Positions 35,620 through 47,238 of a stretch of DNA of 64,000 nucleotides are shown here, piece after piece. Position numbers and translations under genes: made by a program. The stretch is from contig NC_064681.1 of the NCBI RefSeq assembly GCF_023278565.1, forward strand, positions 3,472,001 through 3,536,000. The letters run 5' to 3'. Origin of the DNA: Colletotrichum lupini (taxonomy: Eukaryota; Ascomycota; Sordariomycetes; Glomerellales; Glomerellaceae). A model generated the notes under the pieces. It made no database searches, had not been told where the DNA came from, and worked only from the letters and a program-made list of their open reading frames with translations. The first letter of the stretch is position 1; each line of letters opens with the position of its first letter.

Positions 35620-37302
35620 TCAAAAGCTGTAACACAGATCCCAAAGCGGCACCCGGGTACTGTAAAGCTCGCCGCTCCACCACTTTGTTGCGAAGCCAGT
35701 CAAGTTGAAGTAGAAGTCCGTCGCAAACTCGACCCCATTCTTCTCGGCGCAGATCAACCCGTCCTGGGGCACATCAACACTAACTTGTGCCACCTCGGCC
35801 GGCTTACTCGTAAAGTTACCGCCCCCGATAGTGCTGCTGCTGCTGCTGCTGCCGCCAACGCTACCGCTGACCCCCAGATTCTGCTCTCCGCGCAGCTTGA
35901 ACACGTTATCGAACCCTGGCGTCGCCGTGATGCCGGAGCTGAGATCGACCAGCCCGCCGAGCAACTTGAACGCCAGCTGCACGGTAACGTCCGCTGAGGC
36001 GTCGACGCGCACATCAGCCGACTCGGTGATGTTGGCGTAGCTGCTGTACTTTGGCTCCCACCCACTCGCCGACGACTTCTCTCCGTGCAGGAGGTCGAGA
36101 TGAACGTTGCCCGCCGGCAGACTCACGCTCAGTCCCGCCGTGACGCCGACGGCAGCAGAGACGTCAAAGTCTAAGCCCACAGCGAAAGCCACGCCCGGAC
36201 CGAGCTCGACGATACCGGGGACGGATACGAGGGAGTAGGATAACGCGTCCGGGGCGTACTTGAGTGCGTGGCTGTAGGAGGCGGCGACGTCGACCGATAC
36301 GCCGACGGCCGAGTCAAAGGTCGTGTCTAGGTCAAAGTACAGAGACTGCAGTTTGAAGCCCCAGAAGTTGTACTTTAGGTAGCCGGAGAAGGTGATCTTG
36401 GAGCTGAACCAGGCCTCGTCGGCCGTGATGTTGACGTACTGCCCGTCGCTATAAAGGACCGTGTTCTCGGCGATGCCCTCGGCGAAGGAGAGGGAGACGG
36501 ACGGGTCGAGGGTGAGGCGCTTGGAGAGCGTGGCAGCCGGCAGGGAAGTGAAGGACATTTCGCACTCGCCGGCGATGTTGGTGAGCTCCTCCTTTGAAGC
36601 TGCGACCGTGATGGATAGGTCGCCCTTGCTGGAGGTCAAGCCCGTTGCGAGGAAGAAGCCCCGTTCAAATTCGGCATCGCAGTTGCCCATGTGGTTGGTG
36701 ATGAGGATAAACCCTTCTTCGGCAGAGTCGGACCAGTCTTTGACAGCCTCGTGAAAGGCGTCGGCGGAGGAAAAGGAAACGGTGAGCTCGTCGTCTCCGC
36801 AGGCGACGTTGCTGACGGCGTCGACGTGCTCGAGGACCACGGCGGGGTTCTTGAACGCGAGCTTCATGTCGATGGAACCTTGTTCCTCCGTGTCCGTGGC
36901 CGCGTAGTAGAGCGAGACATTTGTGGCCGGGACGATGTTGATGGGGTCTTTGGTGTCGATGCCGGGAGCGGCGGTGGCGCCAAAGGTGTGTGTTGTGTTT
37001 ACAGCTGGACGAAGGGTCTCGGGCTTGACGGCGAGGGGCTCGTAGGCTGGGATATCCTCGATTACGTGCGCTGCTTGCGCGGTGAACCTCTCCGTGGACG
37101 TTGGCGTCGGGACGGTGGTTAGGGTTGTGAAAGCGGACGAGGAGGAGGCTGCTTGTTCGGGCTGATCGGGCATCTCGACGACAATGTAGGTGACGCGCTG
37201 GATGCCATCAGATGAGCAGCTGCACCCTTCGGTATGAGCTGCTGCGCCGGAAGCAAGCAGCAGTCCGGCCAGAAAACGGCCGATTACACTTGAGCGAATC
37301 AT
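35620..37302 (-). CDS. Secreted protein of the DUF7029/DUF7223-like kind
   Basis: 560 aa, no introns. The start at 37302 begins a signal peptide (MIRSSVIGRFLAGLLLASGAAA); an in-frame Met nine codons upstream is less likely. After a Cys-containing N-terminus (CSCSSDG) there is a Thr/Ser-rich linker. A first domain follows (about 150-260: VACGDDELTVSFSS, NCDAEFERGF), then a large beta-rich domain (about 290-540) with alternating polar/hydrophobic stretches such as FWGFKLQSLYFDLDTTF. A poly-Ser patch (about 490) and a C-terminal Cys (DLCYSF) complete it. This two-domain layout matches a widespread fungal family known only as domains of unknown function. Domain names are from memory and not searched. 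It is probably an extracellular or wall protein. Confidence 0.8.
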   Translation of the reverse strand: MIRSSVIGRFLAGLLLASGAAAHTEGCSCSSDGIQRVTYIVVEMPDQPEQAASSSSAFTTLTTVPTPTSTERFTAQAAHVIEDIPAYEPLAVKPETLRPAVNTTHTFGATAAPGIDTKDPINIVPATNVSLYYAATDTEEQGSIDMKLAFKNPAVVLEHVDAVSNVACGDDELTVSFSSADAFHEAVKDWSDSAEEGFILITNHMGNCDAEFERGFFLATGLTSSKGDLSITVAASKEELTNIAGECEMSFTSLPAATLSKRLTLDPSVSLSFAEGIAENTVLYSDGQYVNITADEAWFSSKITFSGYLKYNFWGFKLQSLYFDLDTTFDSAVGVSVDVAASYSHALKYAPDALSYSLVSVPGIVELGPGVAFAVGLDFDVSAAVGVTAGLSVSLPAGNVHLDLLHGEKSSASGWEPKYSSYANITESADVRVDASADVTVQLAFKLLGGLVDLSSGITATPGFDNVFKLRGEQNLGVSGSVGGSSSSSSTIGGGNFTSKPAEVAQVSVDVPQDGLICAEKNGVEFATDFYFNLTGFATKWWSGELYSTRVPLWDLCYSF

Positions 37303-39501
37303 GATGAGGGTATCGAAGAACAAGGTCAAGGAGGACCAAAGAGTGTTGGGTATTCAGAACGAATGTCGTTGGGGAAATGAGAGGACGCACAGCAACGAAG
37401 CTGGCCTGGCTGATGTTCAAAGAGTGACTTGGTGAGCGCGGAATCACCGACGAGATGCCTACAGCTTCAACATCGTGAGACTCGACAAGAGAGGCGGCCA
37501 CTAGGCCTTATAAGGTGGCCGCTTGTCTCTTCTCTCCTTCCATCGTCTCTATCTGCATGCCTTGCTTTCTCCTTATCCTTACCCAAGGAGGGTTAGCCAT
37601 ATGCCAGATCAGATTGGTGTGTCGGCAATGGCGCAGCTGCCGGGACGGAAACCGAGCAAGGTATCCTCGAACTTCGGGGAGCGCATCTCAAGCACGACTG
37701 GACGAGGGGAAACGCAGCCGAAAGATGGTGTGATGCCGCCTATTCGGGCTACGAGCCTACGAGGTTATCTGGCTCTCGTCTCCATGGCAGGGGTCGTTAG
37801 TGTAGAATGAAGGAGACAGAGGCGATTGGTAGTTCAATGAAATGCAACGTTGACGGATTAGCAGCCACTCGATTAGGTTATTCCCACGGCCACATGGTCT
37901 TGGATATTGCCGGATACTGTCCGGAGGTGGAGGAAACCAACGCGCTGCCCTCTTCATCCTCTCGTCGAGGACGGCTATGATAGCCGGACAACGTGTCTTG
38001 GACTCTTGGGAACAATGCCGCTGACGGGCTCCGCGCGTCTTCCCCCAGGGGGGTGACAGCACGAAAGGCACGCTTTCGGCCAGATACATCCTTTGTTGGT
38101 GATGGACTCATGGAGTCTTGCCCGTGTACGGACGATGCGCCGTCAGGTAGGAATCAGGTGGGACAAGAGTCAGGGTCCTACCAGGGAGAGGGGGAAGACG
38201 GGATCCTTTTCTCAAGACTCGATTCTATTCCCAAAGAGACCAACACGGGTTAAGCTCAAATGCTGAGCATGCGCGGTCATTGGATCCCTTGTTGATCATC
38301 GAAACTCAACTGGTCCCCTGATGATCTCCCATGTATCGATGAGAAGAAGGGCTTAATGGGGATTCCGTTCTCTCTAGCTCGGATAGAACCGCCCAATTAG
38401 GACGTGAAAGTCCACATGTTGATTGTTATTGGCTTGATGCTACCCTGTCATGACTGTTGGCTTTTACTCCTCTTGCTCTTTTAGGGTAGGGAAGCGGCCC
38501 CCAATGGCGGTCCGTTATCGTCGATTCGTCGCAGCGCGGTACCTTACAGTCTGACAGATGGTCGCCCCTGAGGCCAGCAGGATGTGTGACAGGGTTTATC
38601 CTGTGCCATCATCGCCATGTGGCTCCGCCGGTCTGCCCATTCGTGGGTGTTTAGGCCGCCTCTTATTTCTTTCGATCCTTGGGAGAGAGAAAGTCAGGAC
38701 TAGCTTCAACTGAGACAAGTTGACCGTTGGTATCCGTTGGTAGGAAAGTGATTTCTGAGAGGAATCCCTCTGGTCTTTGGTGTCCATCTGGCTGCTGACA
38801 AAGAGATGATTGCAACTCTAGTTGGTTCTTGTCTACAATCGGTTGCTTATGAAGACCATCGGCGTGTCTATTGGTTCGGAACTGGCCGTTAGCATCAGTG
38901 TTAAGGTGCCGCTTTGATCTCAGCGAGGTCGTCGCTCACTGTTTGGTTCTCATTTCCCTCTTCTTCTCTCCCCCATCGTTTCTCACAACTGCGCACGACT
39001 CATCTTCCATGTTCATCACATGGCTTTTCCACAACACTCACCTGCCGGATTCCGAATCTCTCGCATCTCATCGCGTCGCTTTCGGTCATGTCTATAATTG
39101 ACCTAGTCAACTGCTCACTTGGGACTAAGAGGCCCGCAAAATAAAGGACATGGCACACGAACGTAAAAAGCAAATTGGGAGGCGCGCCGGAATACTGCCG
39201 ATGATGAACTGAGTCTTTGTTCAATTTTGCTCAAAATCGGCCAGTGGCCTTGACTCGCTCTTCGTATTCCCTCGATCCAAGCGGATGAGCAAGGGAAAAG
39301 AAAATGCGAGGCGGGAAATTTGTGTACAAGTCGTACATAGTATGTACATGAAAACTCATCGAGCTACACTCTCTTCACCTTGCTGAAGAGATGTACTCAA
39401 TGCTGCTGCTCCCAAACTCCGTCTCTCTTACACTCTCCTCTCGAATCAACCTCTTTTTCATCATCCCCACAAGGTAGGTTTGCACCAGATCATCTACTCA
39501 T
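37303..39501. other. Intergenic, about 2.2 kb
   Basis: Contains the promoter of the gene ending at 37302 on its left. It is of ordinary composition with no convincing frame, splice chain or RNA gene. Confidence 0.5.
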
Positions 39502-41490
39502 TTATGCGGTGACGTAGACGGTCTTGATGGTGGTGCGGGTGCTGCACTTGCCGCTGTGGGCAGGGGCACCAGTGGGCTTGGGGCCGCGGGTCTTGGTGCG
39601 GGTGCGAGTCTTCTTGGTCTTGGAGGCAGCGCCGGAGGGGGTGGCGGTGAGCTCGGGCTTGGCCTCGGAGACGGTGGTGCCGGGGACGGGAGCGGCAGAG
39701 GAAGCAGGGGCCTGGGACAGAGTCTCGAAGATGGGGATGGGAGCTCCGGAGGGGGCAGAGGCGGAAGCAGCCGGGGCAGAAGAGGCGGGGGCCTCAGCGG
39801 GGACGGAGGCAGCCTGGGAAGAGGTAGGGACGGCAGCAGGGGCGGAAGCGGAGGGGGTGTAGGCCGGGCCGGAGATGGTCTCGAAGATGGGCTCGGGGGC
39901 AGTGCCGGAGGCGAAGGTGGGGTCAGCGGAGTTCACGGCGCTGGTGGCGACGGCGTCAACAGCCTCGGTAGTGGAGGGGGCGGCGGCGACGGGAGCGGAG
40001 GAAGAAGCGACGGCGGGGGCGCTGGTGGCAGGGGCAGCGGAGGAAGCGGGAGCAGCGGAGGAAGCGGTGCCGGAGCCGGCGCCACCAGTCATGCAGGCAA
40101 AGGACATCTTGGTGACGGGGGAGCCGGTGACGGGGCCGTCGAGCTTCCAGGTCATGGAGACGTAGGGCCAGCAGATGCGGCCGTCGGACATGGTGACCAT
40201 GTCGCCGGCGACGTAGGTGTCGTCGGAGCTGAGGACCTCACCAATCTTCTTGCCGTCGCTGCCGACCATCTGGAACTTGGTGCCAGCGAAGGTACCCTGG
40301 CAGCCCATGGCGTCGAAGGCGCAGGTGGGGGAGGAGATCTCTTCCCAGGTGACGAGGGCCTTGGAGGAGTCAAAGGTGGCGGCGTGGGCGTTGGAGCAGT
40401 CGTTGGAGCCAGAGGTCATCCAGTTGATCTGGGAGTCACCGTCGGCGGTGCCGGCAACGGAGGTAGCCTGAGAGCCGACGAGGGTGTTCTTGTCGGAGAA
40501 GAGGGCGATGGCGACGTTGCGGTTGTTGGTGCGGTTCTTGGAAGTGGTGTAGCCGGAGCCCATCCACGAGTTCTCGGTCAAGTCCATGGCGCCACGAGAG
40601 ACCCAGGAGAAGATGTACGAGTCGGCACCGATGAAGCGGGCGAGGTTGGAGTAGGAGCCGGACATGCCGCCCATGGCCTCGTTGGCACCGCCGTTGATGA
40701 CGTGCTCGTTGGAGATCTTGACGTTGTCGTTGGTCATGCCCTGGGACTTGGTGTTGAGCCAGATGGCACCCTGGTCCTCAGCGCAGATGGAGGCGAAGGG
40801 AGCGGCGTCAGCGGCCTCGAAGGCGATACCGGTGTTGTGGGAGCAGCCCCAGCTGGAGGAGGCGCCGGCGATGGAGGTGAGCTTGCCGGCGGTGTCAACG
40901 TAGCGGATGGCATCACCGAAGTGACCAGTGGCATCGCCCTGGTAAGCGGTGACAACGATGTAAGCAGCGTAGTAACCGGCCTTCTCGGAGAAGACGAGGT
41001 CACCGTTGACGTCGGGGGAGGCCATGGCCTGGCTGCCGTCGACGTTGGGGCCGCCGAGCCAGGTCTTGAAGGTGGGCTCGGTCTTGCCGGTGGTGTAGCG
41101 GTAGAGAACAGCGATGGCGACGTCGGTGCCGGAGCCGGAGAGGACCTCGTTGGTCATGAGAGCGAAACCATCGTTGTGGGCGACGAGACCGGCGGCCTCC
41201 TTACCACCAGAGACGGTGACGGGGTCACCGGTGGCGGCGAAGGTGGTGGGGTCGATCTGCTGGACGTGGACGCCCGTCTCGGAGGAGTCGAGGTACGCGA
41301 GCCAGGCCGACTTTCCGTCGGGGGAGACGGCGAAGGGGGTGCGGCGGTGGTGAGGAAGACCGGTCCAGTAAGCCTCCTTGATGGGGTTGAAGGACTTGAT
41401 GGTGGCGGTATCGACGTGCTTCTCGAGGGAAGACGACGTCAGCTGGGCAACGGCCGCGGCCGCGAAGCCGAGGACGGAGAAGAAACGCAT
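39502..41490 (-). CDS. Large secreted protein with Ser/Ala/Pro-rich tail, unknown function
   Basis: 662 aa, intronless, starting with a signal peptide (MRFFSVLGFAAAAVAQ). Residues about 20-470 form a folded domain with repeated blades (SPDGKSAWLAYLDS, ASPDVNGDLVFSEK, MSDGRICWPYVSM), suggesting a beta-propeller-like fold. From about 480 to 620 it is a low-complexity Ala/Ser/Pro/Thr stalk of the O-glycosylated type, ending in a basic, Thr-rich tail (TKTRTRTKTRG) and CSTRTTIKTVYVTA. There is no evident GPI signal. Third codon positions are nearly all C or G, far more than in neighbours, which in fungi goes with very high expression. The promoter side has a long pyrimidine-rich leader and a tandem CCCATATTG motif near 41773-41792. 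It is probably an abundant wall or surface protein. Confidence 0.85.
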   Translation of the reverse strand: MRFFSVLGFAAAAVAQLTSSSLEKHVDTATIKSFNPIKEAYWTGLPHHRRTPFAVSPDGKSAWLAYLDSSETGVHVQQIDPTTFAATGDPVTVSGGKEAAGLVAHNDGFALMTNEVLSGSGTDVAIAVLYRYTTGKTEPTFKTWLGGPNVDGSQAMASPDVNGDLVFSEKAGYYAAYIVVTAYQGDATGHFGDAIRYVDTAGKLTSIAGASSSWGCSHNTGIAFEAADAAPFASICAEDQGAIWLNTKSQGMTNDNVKISNEHVINGGANEAMGGMSGSYSNLARFIGADSYIFSWVSRGAMDLTENSWMGSGYTTSKNRTNNRNVAIALFSDKNTLVGSQATSVAGTADGDSQINWMTSGSNDCSNAHAATFDSSKALVTWEEISSPTCAFDAMGCQGTFAGTKFQMVGSDGKKIGEVLSSDDTYVAGDMVTMSDGRICWPYVSMTWKLDGPVTGSPVTKMSFACMTGGAGSGTASSAAPASSAAPATSAPAVASSSAPVAAAPSTTEAVDAVATSAVNSADPTFASGTAPEPIFETISGPAYTPSASAPAAVPTSSQAASVPAEAPASSAPAASASAPSGAPIPIFETLSQAPASSAAPVPGTTVSEAKPELTATPSGAASKTKKTRTRTKTRGPKPTGAPAHSGKCSTRTTIKTVYVTA

Positions 41491-44400
41491 GTTTGCTGTT
41501 TGTATATAGCAGTTCAGGAACTTTCAAAGTTCAGTAAATGATCGTGTATGTTTCGTTTGGTAGCTTTGTGAAAGGGACTAGAGCCTTTGTTTGAATGAGT
41601 GAATGAACGAATGTCTGGAAAAAAGAATGTCGGTTGGGGCAAGGAGATGGTCAACAATCCCTTGATCGCAAGAAGAAGAGAAGAGAGGAAGCCTTGGTGT
41701 CTAGCTGGGAGGTGCGGTGTTTGCCTCCATTTAAAGAAGACAATGGCGCGAATGGAGCCGTTCAACAAGATCCCCATATTGCCCATATTGGGAACCCGCA
41801 CCACCACTACCACCAACATGGCCAGCATAGACCAGCATCAGGTAAGGGGGGTGTGTGGACTCTAGTCTCTGGAGATTTCGGGAGAGCACCGCCGTCGCGG
41901 TGTCAGTGTCAGTCATAGACAGGCAGAGAGGAGTCGAGGACGACAGGGCTAGATTGCTAGACGAGGACCCAATAGAGTATGTGGTTCCTTACTCTGTACG
42001 TACGGAGTAACCCCTCTCTGTAATCTGGATGGGCGTATGTGCGTGTAAGTCGATTGCACACGATCCTGGGCTGGTCAAATCTCCCTGGCCGTTTCACCAC
42101 AGCAAACGCGGCGGAGGATGCAATTTCGACTGTTCCCCACCCCGTCCATCCCGGGGCCCGGGGTGGCTTTGGCTAGTGTACATGGAGTGGCCAGCGGGCT
42201 AGAGTAAGACTCTCTCACTCTGGAAGGAAACGCTATGGAACGCCAACCGAGAAGAAAAGAAGACCAAGACGGAGTGGCGGTGGACAGACCAAGCGCTAGA
42301 GTTTCCGGGACTCTGGGCAAAGAACCGTCGATTACACTGTAAGTGTAGGGACCATTGGAGATGCTTTGGGTGGGAGATGACGGCATTCGACTTCCCTGAT
42401 ACCATCGACCACTACGTAAAGTACTCTGTATTAAACTTCCGTTGTTTCTCTCAGAGCCAGCCGTCGTCTCGTTTCCTCCCGTGTCTGCCAGGTTCACCCC
42501 CAATAGGCGACAGCGTTTCCCTAGAGAGGTTCATCTTGGTAAGCTCTGATTTTACACACTAATAACCGTACATTCAAGAGCCCACGCAATGGATAGACTT
42601 CCGGAAGGGATTGTCATGCAGAAGCTCGGATTCGCGGGTGGCTGCTTGCCCTGCCTTTAACACCCGATCTTATTTCTCAACTTCAGACGACGGGCCTCTC
42701 GGCTCATGGACCAGGCCTTACACGCGGCATAGTATCCGTGATTCCGTCCAGCGAAACTGCAAAGAGACTAGGCCATCGCTACGGAAGTACGGGGCACCAA
42801 AGAAGAGAAACAAGCCTGCTAGCGCCTATCGGTCTCTTACCAAGCGTACGGTCAGAGACGTATCACTCCGTAGCGTACGCGGGAAGGGAGAGAGAAAGTT
42901 GACTATGGATGGAAGACTCCAAAGTAAAAAAGCACCACCACTTTCAGCGCCTCGGCCTCCCGCCCACTCCTTAATTCATGTCAAACAAGTGGATGGTCCA
43001 GGGTCACCGTAGCGCATTCCACCAATGAGCCACCGTCTGCAGATCGCTTGGTTTCAAGAACCTGGTCTCGACATCCCACTCTTCTCGGTCACTGTATTCT
43101 TCTTTCTGTCTTTTTGTTTTCGTCTGTCAGCTCTTCCATGGATTTACAAAGGAGATAGTGCTTCAAGGCTTGGGAACATTCCGAAAATCCGGGGAACAGG
43201 GTATTCGACTTCCAGTCTTCCGCAGCTGCAGACTCACAGCCATCGCAACTAAATAATTCAGCCGTAAAGACAAGCTCTGTCAACCCATGACCCATCCGCC
43301 ATCAGCTCATTTTCCAGCTTCTTGATTAAATCATTAAATTTATCTTGTTGGCTGCTGGCCCCCTAATCAGTCTAGCGCGTATGGGTTCAACATTGGGGCC
43401 TAGGCTTTGGTCTGCCCGGCTGCCGTCTGTTCTCTTCTCGGTTTCTCTTTCCACTCGCTTGCAGACGCTGCGTGAACGTCCTGTCTATCCCTTGTCACAC
43501 CTGTCAGCGCTGACGGGGGTTGCCTTGACGCTTCAGCGTTTACCCGAGTCGCAACTAGATTGGCGGTTCATGAGTGTTGCTATGCGAGTTGGGATGATGA
43601 TTACACTTTTTTTCTCTCTCAAGTTTTTGTTCTTCCCGCCTTTTTCGTATTCATCTCAACTTGAATCGATTCCCGTTTCTTTGTCATCCACACGAATCTC
43701 ATCACACACCATCATTTCGATTCCCGAGTAAGGTACTCCGTATGAGTTGAGAAACAAGCCTCTCTGACGAACTATGAAGCCATCCACAAATTTGAATCTC
43801 ATCAACGATCGTTTTCAACCACCTTTTGAAGCCGACCAAACTGCATCCGTAGATGAACTTCAAGAAGAGCGGTTCCATCTCCATAGTTACTGAGTGATTA
43901 CCTATCTATTGCCGGACTGGTGGTTTCTTTTCTTGTCTTCATATATCACCAACGCTTCTCTAACAGGACCCTAGGTTATTGACATCACCTCGCCTCATGC
44001 CAACCGCCAAAAACTTCCCGACCCATACTCTGTGATTCCATGGACCACCATGCAGATAGCCGCCTTCGCCCTGCGCCTAGCTAGCATCGAGCATCCCGTC
44101 CCAAACTGCTGCAAATCCCTCAAATCATACAGCCAGCTCATTGAAATTCCCCGAAATTCTAGACCTCCTCCTCCTGCCGTAGTTCTCCTCCTTCAAGGAT
44201 AACGGGTCACGGCCCACGACAAGGCCAGTCAGACTGTCAGTGTCGGTCTCCAAAGAGAATTCTCGCCTAGGACTCAAGACCCTTGTCAACACGAACCTCC
44301 CGCCCCTGACGCTAATCCCAAAATCATTTCGAAATTCTCCTGCCAAGCACCCCCGGCTCCCACTCCCAACTCCACCAGCCAACAAAGTTGTAACGCCTTG

Positions 44401-46080
44401 GGGATCCAGTGTAGGCTTGGCTGGGCGCCGCCGTCGCCGCGCCTCTCCCGCGCTTCTTTTCTCAAACTAAAGTGTACCCATACGAAAATACCGACAAAAC
44501 CCGGAACCGTGATTCGTAGGGTCTCTTTTGGATCGTCATGCTGCTCGCTACCCTTTTTTCGACGTAGTATTCCGCCCAGTCGATCATATTCGTCTGGATC
44601 TTGGTTATACCTCCCAACAATTAGACTTTCTCTCTTCGTCATTGGTGATTTGCACACGGACGCATCAAAAAGAAGCTAGATATAGTCTTTCACCTCAAGC
44701 ATGGATGGCACTGCGGAAATTCGGTTCGAGTGCAAAGGTGACAGACAGCTGGGACAACTTTCCCAGCTACCTACATCACAGTATATCCGGAAACCAAGTC
44801 CGAGCAAATTCCCCAAGAACTCTGTTCGGCATTCCATGCCGATGAGCGGATACCCCTCCGGCCCGGGGCACAATGAGAGCAAGAAACAGCGGGTAATCTC
44901 ACGACGCCCTCCCACCTTGCCAAATGCGCAATCTTAGCAAACATATTAACCTTTGCACGCACCTTTTGCTACCTGCTCGCTCGATTCTTTTACTGCGATG
45001 GAACAAGGCCCATACAGAACCAATCTCAAGATTACCTAAAACTCTATCTCGAGGCAACTCGCCACGAGTCAAGACTCAAGAGGCGCAAAAAAAGAAAACT
45101 GCTATTCCCGCAGATTACCATCATTTTTGTTGAGTGTATAATCTTTAACCCGGCGGCCATCCGCAGCTACCTTCACTCTCGCTACAGCCCCAGAACTTTC
45201 ATATAGATGGTCACAATCCCTCCAGGTCCTCTACGCATCTCAACTGCGCAGCAGCCCAAGACCCGGGATGCAGGCGTCCGTACGGAATGTCGCACACGAG
45301 ATAGACTGCACTGTGGGATATAGATCTCATCAGGTTCCACCAATGCCATCCTTGTCCAACTCTTTGCCTAAACATCAGTCCTATAATTTGCCACTACTTT
45401 GTCATGGGATTACTCTGGAGACAAAATACGGACACACTCTCATAGCAGGCGCGCGGATGACGTCCGAGCCTGACTGATCGAAGCTTCCTCCCCTGTGGCT
45501 TTCATCTTCCGCTCGATCGCGGGCTACTCCGTAATCAACACAGGCCCCCATTGTTAATGAGTACTACGGATACTCGCACTCGGGCAAGCAGGCAGCCTGT
45601 TGGTAAGTTGATGCAACCTGCTGGCCGGGGTCCGAAGAGAAGCCCGACGTCAGTCAAAGATCCCAGGCAACGATATTGCCTCGATCTCTAAGAAAGATTG
45701 TCATCTTATGACAACACAGATGTTCTGCAATGCTATGTATAATTTTACCATCGAGCTAGGAGTCAAAGATGTTTGAGATCTCAGGGCAATGGCTCCTCCA
45801 GTTGACTTTCTGTGCCGGGTCTTGCCTGAGTACACATCACGCAGCCGTCCGGATGGTATCAGCCGTATTTCCCAACGAAGCCATACATAATAGCTTCACC
45901 AAATGCCTTGTGTAATTGAAGGGATGGCGGTCCACGAACATGTCTATCTATCTCTTCTCCAGCCCGGGCGTTGGCTGTTGGTTTCACGAGATATTCAGTA
46001 TCCCTTCATTTCCCCTGCAACGGGCGACGGTTACTGACTCAGATCAGATGGACAGATCTCTAAGTACCTTATTATTAAAG
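41491..46080. other. Host sequence without a recognised gene (about 4.6 kb)
   Basis: Normal composition, no RIP, but only short overlapping frames on both strands and no motif or splice chain that I can support. The first 400 bp are the promoter and leader of the gene at 39502-41490. The remainder may be regulatory, non-coding RNA or decayed sequence. Confidence 0.5.
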
Positions 46081-46084
46081 AAAG

Positions 46085-46462
46085 TTAATTCTGTTTAAAT
46101 TATAAGTATAAGAATAAAGTTTTAATAAAATAATATAATACTTACTTAGTATTTAAATTAAGATACTTTTTTAAGCTTATTATAAATAAAAAAAATTATA
46201 TTATTAATTATTGATTATTAAGGTTTATAAGTAGTGCTATAGTTTTAATTATAATAGTTTTACTTATAATAAATAAAAAGTCTAATTATAAGTTCTTTAA
46301 AAGCTTTTTTTAAGAGCTATAAAAGCTTTTAATTATACTAAGTTAAAATACTTATTAAAATATTAATAACTAAACTAACTTTATAATAATGACCTTAATA
46401 AATAAACTAAAAAGCGAACTAAAAAATAATATTAAAACCCTTATTATTATAAAGTATAATTT
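46085..46462. repeat. Very AT-rich degraded repeat at the edge of the AT block
   Basis: Composition changes within a few bases at about 46085 from ordinary to almost only A/T with TpA-rich words. The parent repeat is not recognisable. It precedes copy 0 of the 1-kb element. Confidence 0.6.
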
Positions 46463-46622
46463 CCCCCCGACGGAGCAATCCGCCGGGGCCGTACTATATA
46501 TTATATATTAAAAAAAACTAAGTATATTACGCTCTATACCTAATTACTAATTAAAACTCCTAACTTTTCCCTACGTAAAGTCCTCTAAGTTCTAACTATT
46601 TAAAGGGCGAGCTATACTTATT
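46463..46622 (+). mobile_element. Copy 0 of the 1-kb retroposon-like element (left end only)
   Basis: Begins CCCCCCGACGGAGCAATCCG and follows copies 1 and 2 (54802, 56167) for about 160 bp, up to GGGCGAGCTATACTTATT. It is then interrupted by the start of Gypsy-2 at 46623. Its right part is not seen in the window. Confidence 0.75.
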
Positions 46623-46698
46623 TATTACGACTTAATATATATAACTAAAACTAGGGCCCGCCCCGCAAGCTTACGGCGGCTATAATATATTATATATA

Positions 46699-47238
46699 TA
46701 TTATAGCTAGCTAGTTATAATAAGTATATTAATAAAAGTTAAGGCTACGAGTACTAAGTAAATAGTATTATAGTTATAAAAAGCTTTTTTAAAGCTATAT
46801 TTATAAATTATAAAAAAAATAAGGTTTTAGTAATTAATTATAATCTTATTAAAAAGAGTTCTTAATAAAAATAACTAAAAGTAATTATAAGATTTAATAT
46901 TAAGTTAATTATTAAAAAAGCTATAAAAAGTCTATCCTTAAGCCTAGCTTAAGTTTATACTATATATAAGTTTATTTATAAATATATCTTTTATTAATAA
47001 TTACTCTTATTTATTAAGTAATCGCTTAGTAAATATTAATAAGCGATTACTTAAAGTAATTATAATCATTACTTTATTATATAATTACTAATTTTTATTT
47101 ATATATAACTTATTTATAGTTTTTTTATTTTATAAAAGTTATTTTATATTCTTATATTCTTATATATATAATATATTATAACTATTATAAGCCTACGGGG
47201 CGGGCCCTAGTCTTAGTTATATATATTAAGTTATAATA
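46699..47238 (-). repeat. Gypsy-1 LTR, left copy (540 bp)
   Basis: Matches 54060-54599 end to end. It contains the conserved block GGGGCGGGCCCTAGTCTTAG near its right end, one of few GC-rich words surviving here. Confidence 0.9.

Noticed and set aside
39556..41541. 661-codon Gly-rich open frame on the plus strand
   Set aside because: It is antisense to a gene with a signal peptide and folded-domain text. It results from C/G-ending codons, and its composition is not protein-like.
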